Origin: Luteithermobacter gelatinilyticus
GTDB taxonomy: Bacteria > Pseudomonadota > Alphaproteobacteria > Sphingomonadales > Emcibacteraceae
DNA: 64,000 bases
Direction of reading: 5' to 3'
NCBI RefSeq assembly: GCF_005849285.1
Contig: NZ_CP040517.1
Coordinates: 1,060,501-1,124,500, forward strand
Shown here piece after piece: positions 54,449 to 64,000 of this stretch. The notes under the pieces were generated by a model, which ran no database searches, had not been told where the DNA came from, and saw only the letters and a list, made by a program, of their open reading frames with translations. How positions within the stretch are numbered: the stretch's first letter is position 1; every line of letters starts with the position of its first letter. A program made the translations under genes and the position numbers.

Positions 54449-54877
54449 TCAGTCCTTGTAGTCTTTGTCAAAAATAAATTCCGGGGCGGCAAAGGCCTTG
54501 AATTCCAGATAATTTCCACTGGGGTCCTGAAGAAACATGGTGGCCTGTTCGCCGATTTCCCCTTCGTAACGGATATAGGGTGGAATGATGAAGTCCACAT
54601 TATGCCGGCGCAGCCGGTCGGCTAACTGATCCCATTCCTTGCGTGCCAGAATGACACCAAAATGCCGGGCCGGCACCTGTCGGCCGTCCACCGGATTCAG
54701 CGGAACCTCATCCATCTCTGAGACCAGATGCGCCGTGACCTGATGACCATACAGATTAAAATCAATCCAGCGCGGGGCTTCGCGCCCGGTGGTGCATCCC
54801 AGCAGACCGACATAAAATTCTCTGGCCTGTTCCAGATCCGTGACCGGAAAGGCCAGATGGAAAGGGTAAGAAGACAT
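54449..54877 (-). CDS. VOC family (glyoxalase-like) protein
   Basis: 142 residues with the vicinal-oxygen-chelate pattern: [30 protein letters not shown] (His ligand) and [17 protein letters not shown] (Glu ligand). The metal ligands His 7, His and Glu are in place. The [12 protein letters not shown] end resembles fosfomycin- and glyoxalase-type dioxygenases; the substrate is unknown. It lies between the M20 peptidase and ghrA in one operon. Confidence 0.87.
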   Translation of the reverse strand: MSSYPFHLAFPVTDLEQAREFYVGLLGCTTGREAPRWIDFNLYGHQVTAHLVSEMDEVPLNPVDGRQVPARHFGVILARKEWDQLADRLRRHNVDFIIPPYIRYEGEIGEQATMFLQDPSGNYLEFKAFAAPEFIFDKDYKD

Positions 54878-54887
54878 TTTATCCCGT

Positions 54888-56222
54888 TTATTCCGCGTTT
54901 TGTGTTGTTTTCATTTTCAAATAATCCAGCGCCAGTGTGGACAGCGCCTGGACACCGGTTTTAAGGGCTGCCTCATCGACGTAAAAATACGGGGAATGGT
55001 TCGGGGCTGCGTCCTCTGGTGCTATGCCGGGTTTGCGCACGCCAAGAGAGAAATAAAATCCCGGGATTTCCCGTTGATAGTAGGCAAAGTCTTCGGCGCC
55101 CATGACCCGGTCGCTGACGCTGACTTTATCTTCTCCGACCACCTTTTTCAGAGATGGAACCATCATTTCCGTCAGGGCCGGATCGTTATAGGTGACCGGG
55201 GCGTAAGGTTTGATCCGGACGTCTGCCTTGGCACCGGCGCTCTGGGCGATATGGGTAACGGTTCTTTCCAGGTGATCAAGAAGCTGTTGGCGGATGCCGG
55301 TATCAAAGGTCCGGATCGTGCCCTGCATTTCGACGACTTCCGGAATAATATTGCCGCGGACACCGCCGTTGACGCTGCCGATGGTGATGACAGACGGTGC
55401 TTTGGTGATGTCGAGCTGGCGGCTGGGAATGGTTTGAAGTGCGGTCATGATTTGGGCTGAAATGATGATCGGATCAATTCCCCGCCAGGGCATGGAGCCG
55501 TGTGTCTGGGCTCCTTTGACGGTGATATACAGTTCATCGGAAGCCGCCAGGAACCCTTCAGGGCGGTATTTGATGCTGTTCAGCTCTTCGGGAAAAACAT
55601 GTAAACCGAAAATGGCTTCCGGTTTGTATTTACCCCCAAGCACGCCTTCCTTGATCATCAGTTTAGCGCCGCCTTCTTCTCCCGCAGGGGCGCCTTCCTC
55701 GGCCGGCTGGAAAATAAATTTAATTGTACCTGGAATATCCTCACGAATCTCCGAAAGGAGCTTGGCAACCCCCATCAGAATGGCCGTATGGGCATCATGT
55801 CCACAGGCATGCATGACACCGACTTCCTTGTTCTGATAGGTGGTGGTGACTTTGGAGGCAAAGGGCAGGTCCACCTTTTCCGTCACCGGCAGCGCATCCA
55901 TATCCGCTCGCAATGCGACCACGGGGCCCGGTTTGCCGCCTTTGAGAATCCCCACCACACCTGTATGGGCAATCCCTGTCTGCACCTCCAGGCCAAGGCT
56001 TTCAAGGTGTTGGGCAACGAGTTTGGCGGTGCGGAATTCCCGGTTGGACAATTCCGGGTGCTGATGAATATCGCGCCGCCAGGCAATCACCTGCGGTTCC
56101 AGCTCAAGGCTTTTCTGGTGGATCAGAGCGTCGATGGAGCCGTCCGCAAAAACGGGCCCCCCAAGCAGGAAAGCACTTATCACTGCGGGCAAGGCACAGA
56201 AAACCGGTTTGTTTTTGATCAT
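54888..56222 (-). CDS. M20 family amidohydrolase/carboxypeptidase, secreted
   Basis: A signal peptide ([20 protein letters not shown]) precedes the M20D amidohydrolase: [31 protein letters not shown], the metal site [37 protein letters not shown] and the dimerisation domain with [15 protein letters not shown]. Close to hippurate hydrolases and IAA-amino-acid hydrolases. It should act in the periplasm. AAGGGGAT precedes ATG. First gene of an operon with the VOC and ghrA genes. Confidence 0.92.
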   Translation of the reverse strand: MIKNKPVFCALPAVISAFLLGGPVFADGSIDALIHQKSLELEPQVIAWRRDIHQHPELSNREFRTAKLVAQHLESLGLEVQTGIAHTGVVGILKGGKPGPVVALRADMDALPVTEKVDLPFASKVTTTYQNKEVGVMHACGHDAHTAILMGVAKLLSEIREDIPGTIKFIFQPAEEGAPAGEEGGAKLMIKEGVLGGKYKPEAIFGLHVFPEELNSIKYRPEGFLAASDELYITVKGAQTHGSMPWRGIDPIIISAQIMTALQTIPSRQLDITKAPSVITIGSVNGGVRGNIIPEVVEMQGTIRTFDTGIRQQLLDHLERTVTHIAQSAGAKADVRIKPYAPVTYNDPALTEMMVPSLKKVVGEDKVSVSDRVMGAEDFAYYQREIPGFYFSLGVRKPGIAPEDAAPNHSPYFYVDEAALKTGVQALSTLALDYLKMKTTQNAE

Positions 56223-56292
56223 GTAATTATATCCCCTTTTGTCATGTCAAAGGAGATATTAATCGCCCCCCAAGAAATATAAAGCTTAAAAG

Positions 56293-58128
56293 TTATAAAG
56301 TTTTTTGGCGTAGTGGTTGGGCAACTTTATCCCGGATAATGCAGGACCTCGGCAGTTTGATGGTGACGCTTGTACCTTCATGAAGCTGACTTTCCAGCTC
56401 CAGGGTGCCATCATGGGCTTCTGTAAGTTTTTTGGATAGAACCAGTCCCAGCCCGGCTCCGTGATGTTTGCGGTGGTAGGAGCTTTCTTCCTGAGTGAAC
56501 GGTTCGAAAATCTTTTCCATGGCTTCGGGCGCAATGCCAATACCTTCATCTCGAATGCGAATACAAAGCTCCTGATCGGTTTCAAATGTGGTCAGCCTGA
56601 CCGTATCGTCTGCGAGGGAAAATTTGTAGGCATTGCTCAACAGGTTGTAAATCACCTGTTTCAGGCGCGGCACGTCCACGTGGATCGACAGATCCGGGTC
56701 ATGGATTTGTGTTTCCAGTATAATATTATGATCTTGATAATTTTCCTTAACTAGGCTGATGGAACTGTGGATCAGCTCCTCCAGCCGGACGTTGTCTTTG
56801 ACCAAAGGAAAGTTTCCGGCTTCCAGTTGGGAAATATCCAGGATTTCGGCGATCATGCTCATCAGGTTCTGGCCGCTGTGGTGAATGTCTTTCAGATAAG
56901 CTTTATACTGGTCATTGCCTATGGGGCCCAGAAGTTCCTGCTGCATGATTTCCGTGAAGCCCAGAATGGCATTCAGCGGCGTGCGCAGCTCATGGCTCAT
57001 ATTGGCCAGGAATTCTGTTTTGGCTTTGTTGGCACTGATGGCTTCTTCCGTGAGATCACGCAGTTGCTGTTCTTCTTTTTTCTGCTGTGTTACATCCGAC
57101 AGGCCGACCAGAATAAAACGCATATTATTGATGTGGACGGAGATCATGCAGGTTTCAGCGATCCTGATATTATTTTCCGAGGCGGCAATCCGGAGCGTAT
57201 CCCTGACATATCCTTCTTCTCGGTTGGTTTTTAGCAAACAGTCGAGAAATCTGTCGGCTTCTTTGATCCGGCTGAGAAAATCAGGGTTCTGCTGATTGTT
57301 TTCCGGAATATTGAATAGTTCGTAAAATGCCTTGTTTGCGGTAATAAGGTCGGTTGTTCCCGCCTTGATCAGGCCCAAGGGATACATGGAAGCCCGGAAC
57401 AGCGACCGGAACAATTCTTCATTCTGACGGCTGGTTTCTTCGGCTTTCTTGCGCTGGCTCAACTCTTCGGCCAGTTTTTTGTTCAGGGCCTTCTCCCGGT
57501 GCAGACTCAAAAAAGACCCCCGGGTCAAGACACTGGTGTTGTGCATTTGCCAGTAGCCAAAAATATTCGCGGAAAACAGCATGGCGCTTTGCAGGAAAAA
57601 ATGTTCCACGTCAGGCGAAAAACGGGTGAGATTGACAATCTGCAATCCGATGGCCGTGGCGGTGCCAAAAATGATTTTGTGAAGATTGGTCATGGGGTAG
57701 ACCGTATATCCAATCGTAATCAGCACGAAGGCCGCCGCAAAATTCACCCAGTTGTCGCTGACAAACAGTCCGATGGACAGCAGGAAAATTCCCGTTGCGT
57801 TGAGTATGCATAGAAACGAAAGCAGCAGGAATCGTTCCGGCTTTCTCCTGTTCATAAACAGGGCCATGACAATGAATAGCGGAATGAAGCTTAAGGTGCG
57901 GGCGCCAATGTTGAAATAGGTTTGAAAATTATAGGCGTCTTTTTTCAGCAGGCTGAACAGGATGGCCAGCACAAATATGCCTGTCAGGGTATAGGTGAAA
58001 TATTTAAAATTCTTGACAAGGCGCGGCCACTGGTAATCGAGGAATTCCTTTTCCAAAACGGGTGAGAGGAATTCTCCCAATCGGTTAATATCTTTATCTT
58101 TTTCTGGTTCCGCAGCAGCTTTTAACAT
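56293..58128 (-). CDS. PAS-containing membrane sensor histidine kinase
   Basis: Six hydrophobic segments in residues 40-200 form a membrane input domain. A PAS domain follows (EELFRSLFRASMYPLGLIKAG), then the HisKA phospho-acceptor MSHELRTPLNAILGFTEIM with His near 383, and HATPase_c with NLLSNAYKFS, DEGIGI and HGAGLGLVLSKKLTEAHDG. No receiver is fused and no response regulator is adjacent. ATG 58128 is preferred to TTG 58143. Confidence 0.92.
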   Translation of the reverse strand: MLKAAAEPEKDKDINRLGEFLSPVLEKEFLDYQWPRLVKNFKYFTYTLTGIFVLAILFSLLKKDAYNFQTYFNIGARTLSFIPLFIVMALFMNRRKPERFLLLSFLCILNATGIFLLSIGLFVSDNWVNFAAAFVLITIGYTVYPMTNLHKIIFGTATAIGLQIVNLTRFSPDVEHFFLQSAMLFSANIFGYWQMHNTSVLTRGSFLSLHREKALNKKLAEELSQRKKAEETSRQNEELFRSLFRASMYPLGLIKAGTTDLITANKAFYELFNIPENNQQNPDFLSRIKEADRFLDCLLKTNREEGYVRDTLRIAASENNIRIAETCMISVHINNMRFILVGLSDVTQQKKEEQQLRDLTEEAISANKAKTEFLANMSHELRTPLNAILGFTEIMQQELLGPIGNDQYKAYLKDIHHSGQNLMSMIAEILDISQLEAGNFPLVKDNVRLEELIHSSISLVKENYQDHNIILETQIHDPDLSIHVDVPRLKQVIYNLLSNAYKFSLADDTVRLTTFETDQELCIRIRDEGIGIAPEAMEKIFEPFTQEESSYHRKHHGAGLGLVLSKKLTEAHDGTLELESQLHEGTSVTIKLPRSCIIRDKVAQPLRQKTL

Positions 58129-58286
58129 CAGGGACGTCTTCAAAAACCCAAACTCTTGATCAGGACAGAATACAACTCTACCTATTAAATATATATTAAA
58201 GATGAAACCCCGATATACACGAATTACTTTTCAGAAGATATATATATTTTGAGATGAAAATCTCCCTCGGCGACAGGGCATAAAAT

Positions 58287-58313
58287 GACCCGCCGTCGGG
58301 CAGGCGGCGGGCC
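58287..58313 (-). terminator. Terminator of ccrM
   Basis: GCCCGCCGCCTG / CGACGGCGGG-type stem; minus-strand tail TCATTTTATG. Confidence 0.6.
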
Positions 58314-58379
58314 AGAAAGTTTACCGGAGATTATTGTTATTGTTGTCTCTTGGGTCACGGGGACTTCAGAGGGATTTAT

Positions 58380-59613
<1,234 letters not shown>

Positions 59614-59641
<28 letters not shown>

Positions 59642-60264
59642 ATTAGGTTACAAATTGGGGCGAAGCTTTTACGGTGAAAACGACTCGGACCCACAAGCTT
59701 TAGTGCTTCCAGATGCTGCCGGGTACCATATCCTGAGTTTCGTTCCCAGCCATATTCGGGGTGTTTTTGGGCCAGATTTTTCATCAAAAAATCTCGTTCG
59801 ACCTTGGCGATGATGGAGGCGGCGGCGATGGAAAATGACCGACTGTCTCCTTTGACGAGGCACGACGCAGGGCAAATCAGGTCCGGGGCATGGGTGCCGT
59901 CTATAAGCGCGTGACCGGGAACGCAGGGCAGATTTTCGACGGCGCGGCGCATGGCCAGAAGAGTGGCGCGCAGGATATTCATCTGGTCAATTTCCTCCAC
60001 GCTGGCTTGCCCGATCCCCACTTGGGCGGTTTCCTTGATCGCATGGTAAAGTTGTTCGCGCCTTTTGGGGCTGAGCTTTTTGGAGTCATTGAGCCCAGCC
60101 GGGATATTGTTTGCATCCAGAACAACCGCCGCCGCAATGACCGGGCCAGCCAAAGGACCACGTCCTGCTTCGTCCACACCACAAACGATACCGCCGATTT
60201 TTTGTTCTGGTTCATAACTGGGGCCTGAAGGCGCCAGATCAAACAGGGTTGCCTGCCCGCGCAT
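59614..60264 (-). CDS. rnhB: Ribonuclease HII
   Basis: 216 residues with ICGVDEAGRGPLAGPVIAAAVVLD, the acidic active site, DGTHAPDL, and ASIIAKVERDFLM. It cleaves RNA in RNA-DNA hybrids and excises single ribonucleotides. GGGAGGGGAT precedes ATG. Followed by ccrM, a common alphaproteobacterial order. Confidence 0.95.
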
Positions 60265-60353
60265 AGCTTGATCCCCTCCCTTTAATTTCTGGGGTGTGAC
60301 CGTATTTGATGGTGCCGGGCAGTGTATCGGCTGATGAGGAAAATCAAAAGCCC

Positions 60354-61469
60354 CTAAAACAGGCTCATTTGTTTTCCGTCATCAAGTGGGACCCTGAACA
60401 GGTCAAGCCGTAATCGGTCGTCGCGTTTCTGGGGGTTGAGGCCGAGCCGACGACAGGCTTTTCTGAAGCGTTGAGCAATAAGTTCGGCATAGGGGCCTGC
60501 ACCCTTCATCCGGTGGCCGAATTGGGCCTTATAGTCCTTGCCGCCATGCATGCTCTGCAACAGATGCAGAATACGGTCCGCCCGGTTCGGGGCTTCTTCC
60601 TCCAGCCATTCCCGGAACAGCTGTTTGATTTCATGGGGCAGGCGCAGCATCACATAACCGGCGCTTCTCGCGCCGGCTTCCTGTGCGGCGGCCAGGATAT
60701 TTTCCATTTCGTGATCGGTGAGTGAGGGGATGACGGGCGCTACCATGACGCCGGTGGGAATACCGGCTTCTGTCAGTTTGCGGATCGCCAGAAGCCGACG
60801 TTCCGGGGTGCTGGCCCGGGGCTCCATACGCCGGGCCAGGCGGTGATTCAGCGTGGTGATGGAAAGAAACACCCGCACCAGATTCCGGCTGGCCATTTCC
60901 CCTAACAGGTCGATGTCACGGGTGACCAGAAAGGATTTGGTCACCACCCCGAACGGATGATTGAATTTTTTCAGAACCTCAATGATCTGGCGGGTAATTT
61001 TCAGGTCCCGTTCGATGGGTTGATAAATATCCGTATTGCCGCCAAGCGCAATAACGGCCGGGTGGTACCGGCGGTGACGCAATTCTTCTTCCAATCGTTC
61101 TGCTGCGTCATATTTGACCATCAGCCGGGTTTCAAAATCGAGGCCAGCGGAAAACCCCAGATAACAGTGGGTAGGACGGGCATAACAATAGATGCAACCA
61201 TGTTCGCACCCCCGATATGGGTTGACTGTCTGGTCGAAGGGGATATCCGGCGAGGTGTTATGGGCAATCACCTTTTTGCTTTTATCAGCCATAAGAAAAG
61301 TTTTGACCGGTTCCGGGTCCTGATCCAAGCTGTCCCAGCCGTCGTCCAGCGGAATACGCTGTTCCTTTTCGAAACGGCCGGTATCGGCGCTGCGCGCGCC
61401 ACGGCCGCGTCGGGCTTCTGGGCGCACCCAGTTGTTTTCCGTATGGGGGGCGAGTGTCTCTTTCTCCAT
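60354..61469 (-). CDS. PA0069-family radical SAM protein
   Basis: The Fe-S cluster site is CEHGCIYCYA, after DIPFDQTVNPYRG; the rest includes ALGGNTDIYQPIERDLKITR and the typical PVIPSLTDHEMENILAAAQEAG. This SplB-like family is of unknown function and is a frequent neighbour of rnhB-ccrM in alphaproteobacteria. The frame is open to 61496 through TTG, but ATG 61469 is a more likely start. Confidence 0.9.
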   Translation of the reverse strand: MEKETLAPHTENNWVRPEARRGRGARSADTGRFEKEQRIPLDDGWDSLDQDPEPVKTFLMADKSKKVIAHNTSPDIPFDQTVNPYRGCEHGCIYCYARPTHCYLGFSAGLDFETRLMVKYDAAERLEEELRHRRYHPAVIALGGNTDIYQPIERDLKITRQIIEVLKKFNHPFGVVTKSFLVTRDIDLLGEMASRNLVRVFLSITTLNHRLARRMEPRASTPERRLLAIRKLTEAGIPTGVMVAPVIPSLTDHEMENILAAAQEAGARSAGYVMLRLPHEIKQLFREWLEEEAPNRADRILHLLQSMHGGKDYKAQFGHRMKGAGPYAELIAQRFRKACRRLGLNPQKRDDRLRLDLFRVPLDDGKQMSLF

Positions 61470-61581
61470 AAGGAGTTTATAATGCAAAAAGAACAAAAAG
61501 TGAACAGATAAATTTTTTTTGATCTCGGATCAGTCATTTTTGTCTTGGCATGACGGCCTGTGCCGGGGCATGATCGCCGCT

Positions 61582-62244
61582 ATGATCACGGTGGTTATTC
61601 CAACTTTGAATGCGGCGGAGGATCTGACGCGGCTGTTGTCGAGGCTCACCGATGCTCTGGTGGAGGAGGTCATTGTTGCCGATGGCGGATCCCTGGATGA
61701 GACGGTGGAGATTGCCCGAAAGCATGGCGCACGAGTGGTTGTCACTGCGCCGGGCAGGGGCGGGCAGATGGCTGGCGGGGCGGCGGTCGCACGAGGAGAC
61801 TGGCTGTTGTTTCTCCATGCGGACAGTCTTCTGGTGCCGGGCTGGCAGGCGGTGGTACGGGCGCACCAACAGGCGGCTCCCGATCGGGCGCTTGTTTTCC
61901 GGCTGGGATTTGATGACCAGAGCTGGAAGGCGCGTTTTCTGGAGCTGGTGGTGCGCTGGCGTTGCCGGTTTCTGGCTTTGCCGTATGGTGATCAGGGCCT
62001 GCTGATTTCCCGCCGGCTTTATCAGGCACTAGGGGGATTTAAGGATATGGTGTTGATGGAGGATGTAGACATAGCGCGGCGACTGGGTCGGAAAAGGCTG
62101 GTCTTTTCGCCCCACCCGCTTATGACTTCCGCCCGGCGTTATCAGACGGCGGGATACGGGCGGCGCATCCTCAGGAATCTTTTTTGCCTCAGCCTCTATT
62201 TTCTGGGTGTCTCCCCGCAGCGCATCAGGAAGATTTATTCATGA
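61582..62244 (+). CDS. Glycosyltransferase, TIGR04283 family
   Basis: A GT-A fold family-2 transferase: ITVVIPTLNAAEDLTRLL, VIVADGGSLDETV, GRGGQMAGGAAVARGDWLLFLHADS with the DxD-like HAD. It matches the TIGR04283 family (rSAM/selenodomain-associated transferase 2, also called an arsenosugar biosynthesis glycosyltransferase). ATG 61582 fits the family start; ATG 61570 and an upstream TTG or ATG at 61519 are less likely. It overlaps the next gene by 4 nt. Confidence 0.87.
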   Translation: MITVVIPTLNAAEDLTRLLSRLTDALVEEVIVADGGSLDETVEIARKHGARVVVTAPGRGGQMAGGAAVARGDWLLFLHADSLLVPGWQAVVRAHQQAAPDRALVFRLGFDDQSWKARFLELVVRWRCRFLALPYGDQGLLISRRLYQALGGFKDMVLMEDVDIARRLGRKRLVFSPHPLMTSARRYQTAGYGRRILRNLFCLSLYFLGVSPQRIRKIYS

Positions 62245-62846
62245 GGCGACAGAATCATCTGGTGATTTTCCTCAAGGCCCCGCGCGTGGGGCAGGTGAAA
62301 ACCCGGCTGGCCCGTGACCTGGGGCCGGTACGGGCCTGGATGATGTATCGCCGCCTGTGCGGGACCTTGATCCGGCGGCTGGGCTGTAGCGCGGTCTGGC
62401 GGACCTGGCTGTATGTCAGCCCGGACATTTATGCGAAAAAGGGCGGTTTCTGGCCTCTCAACCTGCCGCGCCATCCCCAGGGACGGGGGGATCTGGGGGG
62501 CAGGATGCAACGGGCTTTCGATGGTTTGCCGCCCGGTCCCGTGGTAATTGTGGGCGGTGATATTCCCGACATTTGCCGGGCTGATATTCGGGCGGCTTTT
62601 GACAGGCTTTGCACTCACGATATGGTATTTGGCCCGGCCGAGGATGGCGGATATTGGCTGGTGGGTATGCGTCGTGCGCCCCGGATTTTGCGCCCGTTCA
62701 CGGGCGTGCGCTGGTCAACGGCCCAGGCGCTGCGCGATACGCTGGCCAACCTGCCCGCGGAGCGACAAATTGCTTTCCTGCGGACCTTGAACGATATTGA
62801 CGAGAGCCGCGATCTGCGCCGCCGGGAATGGCCGCTGACCTGGTAA
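62241..62846 (+). CDS. DUF2064 glycosyltransferase, TIGR04282 family
   Basis: 201 residues of nucleotidyltransferase-like fold: LVIFLKAPRVGQVKTRLARDLG at the start, PQGRGDLGGRMQRAF, VVIVGGDIPDI and VFGPAEDGGYWLVGM. TIGR04282 is regularly paired with TIGR04283, here by an ATGA overlap. The pair is annotated in arsenosugar synthesis, but no arsM, arsS or selenium domain gene is in the window, so the product is open. Confidence 0.87.
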   Translation: MRRQNHLVIFLKAPRVGQVKTRLARDLGPVRAWMMYRRLCGTLIRRLGCSAVWRTWLYVSPDIYAKKGGFWPLNLPRHPQGRGDLGGRMQRAFDGLPPGPVVIVGGDIPDICRADIRAAFDRLCTHDMVFGPAEDGGYWLVGMRRAPRILRPFTGVRWSTAQALRDTLANLPAERQIAFLRTLNDIDESRDLRRREWPLTW

Positions 62847-62862
62847 GGGGGGTGTTCCCCGA

Positions 62863-63384
62863 TTATCTTTCCTTGAGCCGGGGCAGAATTCCGACAAAAT
62901 TGCAGGGGCCGTGACGGCTGTCGAGCTGTTCTTTCAGAATATTGTCCCAGCCGTCCTTGCAGGCACCGGTGGAGCCGGGCAGGGCAAACATATAGGTGCC
63001 ATTGGCAATGCCACCCGTTGCTCGGGATTGCAGCGTCGAGGTGCCGATGAATTTATAGCTGATCATGCGGAACAGTTCTCCGAAACCGGGAATGGGTTTG
63101 TCATACAGGGATTCGAAGACCTCGGGTGTGTTGTCGCGGCCGGTCAGTCCGGTCCCGCCGGTGGAGATGATGACCTGAATTTCGTCATTGTCTATCCAAG
63201 ATTTGAGCCGGGTGGTCAACGCGTCCTTGTCGTCTGAAACCAAATCTCGTGCGACCAGATTGTGGCCGGCTTCCTGAATCCGATCGGCCAGAAGCTGTCC
63301 GGATGTGTCGGTTTCCGGGGTCCGGCTGTCGGAAATGGTGAGGATAGCGATATTCAGGGGAATAAACTCGTCAACGTTGGGCAT
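62863..63384 (-). CDS. moaB: Molybdenum cofactor biosynthesis protein B
   Basis: 173 residues with the MoaB/MogA fold: [41 protein letters not shown] and [17 protein letters not shown]. It adenylates molybdopterin in cofactor synthesis. I chose ATG 63384; longer starts (up to 63447) fall inside the transglycosylase gene and are not family-like. It overlaps that gene by 14 nt, so the two are cotranscribed. Confidence 0.9.
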   Translation of the reverse strand: MPNVDEFIPLNIAILTISDSRTPETDTSGQLLADRIQEAGHNLVARDLVSDDKDALTTRLKSWIDNDEIQVIISTGGTGLTGRDNTPEVFESLYDKPIPGFGELFRMISYKFIGTSTLQSRATGGIANGTYMFALPGSTGACKDGWDNILKEQLDSRHGPCNFVGILPRLKER

Positions 63385-64000
63385 GTCTCTGTCTCTTGGT
63401 TTTGTGATTTTCCTGGGCATGGTACAGGGGCCAGTCGCCGGACGCAACCTGATCCAGAGACGGCACGGCCTGTCCCAGCCGCAAGCGGTAAATCCAGTAA
63501 TTGCTGATCACCTTTTCAATATAGTTGCGGGTTTCGCGTACGGGAATGCTTTCAATAAACAGCAAGGGGTCATCCTGAAATTCGGCCCTGCGCAGCCATT
63601 TCTTCAGATTCCCCGGACCCGCATTATAAGCGGTGAGCAGTTTAAAAAGGTTCCGGTCCGCATAGTCCGGGCTCATCATGGCTTCCAGATATTTCTGACC
63701 CAACGCCATGTTATAACGCGGATTGTCCAGCTTGATGCGGCTGCCATAGCGTAAGGAGCGGTCGCGGGCAATATAACTCGCAGTACGCGGCATCACCTGC
63801 ATCAGGCCGCGTGCGCCAACGGTGCTGCGGGCCCAACTGTTGAATTCGGATTCCTGGCGCATGATGGCAAAGAGCAGCGCCCGGTCCAGGGTGAAACCGC
63901 CCTCGGGTTCCGCGTCCGGCAAGGGATAAAGGGTGCTGTCAAGGGCCGTGAGCTGTTTTTGTTCTTCGATCTTGCCGATTTTGAGCTGGGTGCCGGGCAA
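63371..64000 (-). CDS. Lytic murein transglycosylase, C-terminal part (cut by window end)
   Basis: The frame is open to the last base, so the start lies beyond the window. The SLT domain is present: FAIMRQESEFNSWARSTVGARGLMQVMPRTASYIA with the catalytic Glu in RQESEF, NMALGQKYLEAM and LLTAYNAGPGNLKKWL, followed by VRETRNYIEKV. It cleaves peptidoglycan glycan strands in the periplasm. Based on Slt70-type neighbours the missing part is probably a superhelical domain (inference). Confidence 0.92.
   Translation of the reverse strand: MPGTQLKIGKIEEQKQLTALDSTLYPLPDAEPEGGFTLDRALLFAIMRQESEFNSWARSTVGARGLMQVMPRTASYIARDRSLRYGSRIKLDNPRYNMALGQKYLEAMMSPDYADRNLFKLLTAYNAGPGNLKKWLRRAEFQDDPLLFIESIPVRETRNYIEKVISNYWIYRLRLGQAVPSLDQVASGDWPLYHAQENHKTKRQRHAQR

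Overview
The window is chromosomal DNA of an alphaproteobacterium. The evidence is a CcrM-type GANTC methyltransferase behind rnhB, an RcdA (DUF1465) homologue, a GapR-like DUF2312 protein, DUF1192 and DUF1244 proteins, a transhydrogenase with a split alpha subunit, and an alphaproteobacterial-type heat-shock promoter in front of an Hsp20 gene. The gene set resembles Emcibacter/Kordiimonas-like marine bacteria, but that placement is a low-confidence guess.

1-10.4 kb is a peptide and D-amino-acid catabolic neighbourhood: the end of a TonB-dependent receptor, a serine hydrolase of the beta-lactamase/MlrB type, a DUF2961 protein, an M28 membrane peptidase interrupted by a frameshift, an MlrC-like M81 metallopeptidase, a DadA-like D-amino-acid dehydrogenase and an XRE-cupin regulator.

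10.6-18.2 kb is a complete type II-C CRISPR-Cas locus. An array of 36 repeats and 35 spacers is followed by cas2, cas1 and cas9 on the minus strand, then by a divergent tracrRNA that shares a terminator with a tRNA-Arg(CCG). Upstream of the tracrRNA lies a lone degenerate repeat in array orientation. The 12 nt directly in front of it are an exact inverted copy of 12 nt in the cas9 upstream region. A long transcript through both would have the layout of a natural single-guide RNA aimed at the cas control region. This is the most interesting signal in the window.

18.5-38.5 kb is mainly housekeeping: Bax-inhibitor-like protein, tyrosine phosphatase, Sir2, pterin dehydratase, SDR, three tandem EamA transporters, a cluster of small unknown genes behind an AT-rich island, pntB-pntAB-pntAA, oligoendopeptidase F, a sigma54 response regulator, small conserved proteins, pyruvate kinase, a HAD hydrolase and rpmJ (41 aa).

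38.7-64 kb holds a HerA-like ATPase, a chemoreceptor, a quinone oxidoreductase, hsp20 with its heat-shock promoter, rcdA, rpmE, an ABC exporter, a PAS_5 protein, the efp-suhB-OmpA-MotA/MotB-like run, an M20-VOC-ghrA operon, a sensor kinase, rnhB-ccrM (with four GANTC sites clustered at the ccrM start), a radical SAM gene, a glycosyltransferase pair, moaB and the end of a lytic transglycosylase gene.

A dispersed TA-flanked inverted-repeat family (core TAGAGTGAATT) occurs at eight intergenic places. Short tandem duplications of 10-18 bp are frequent between genes.
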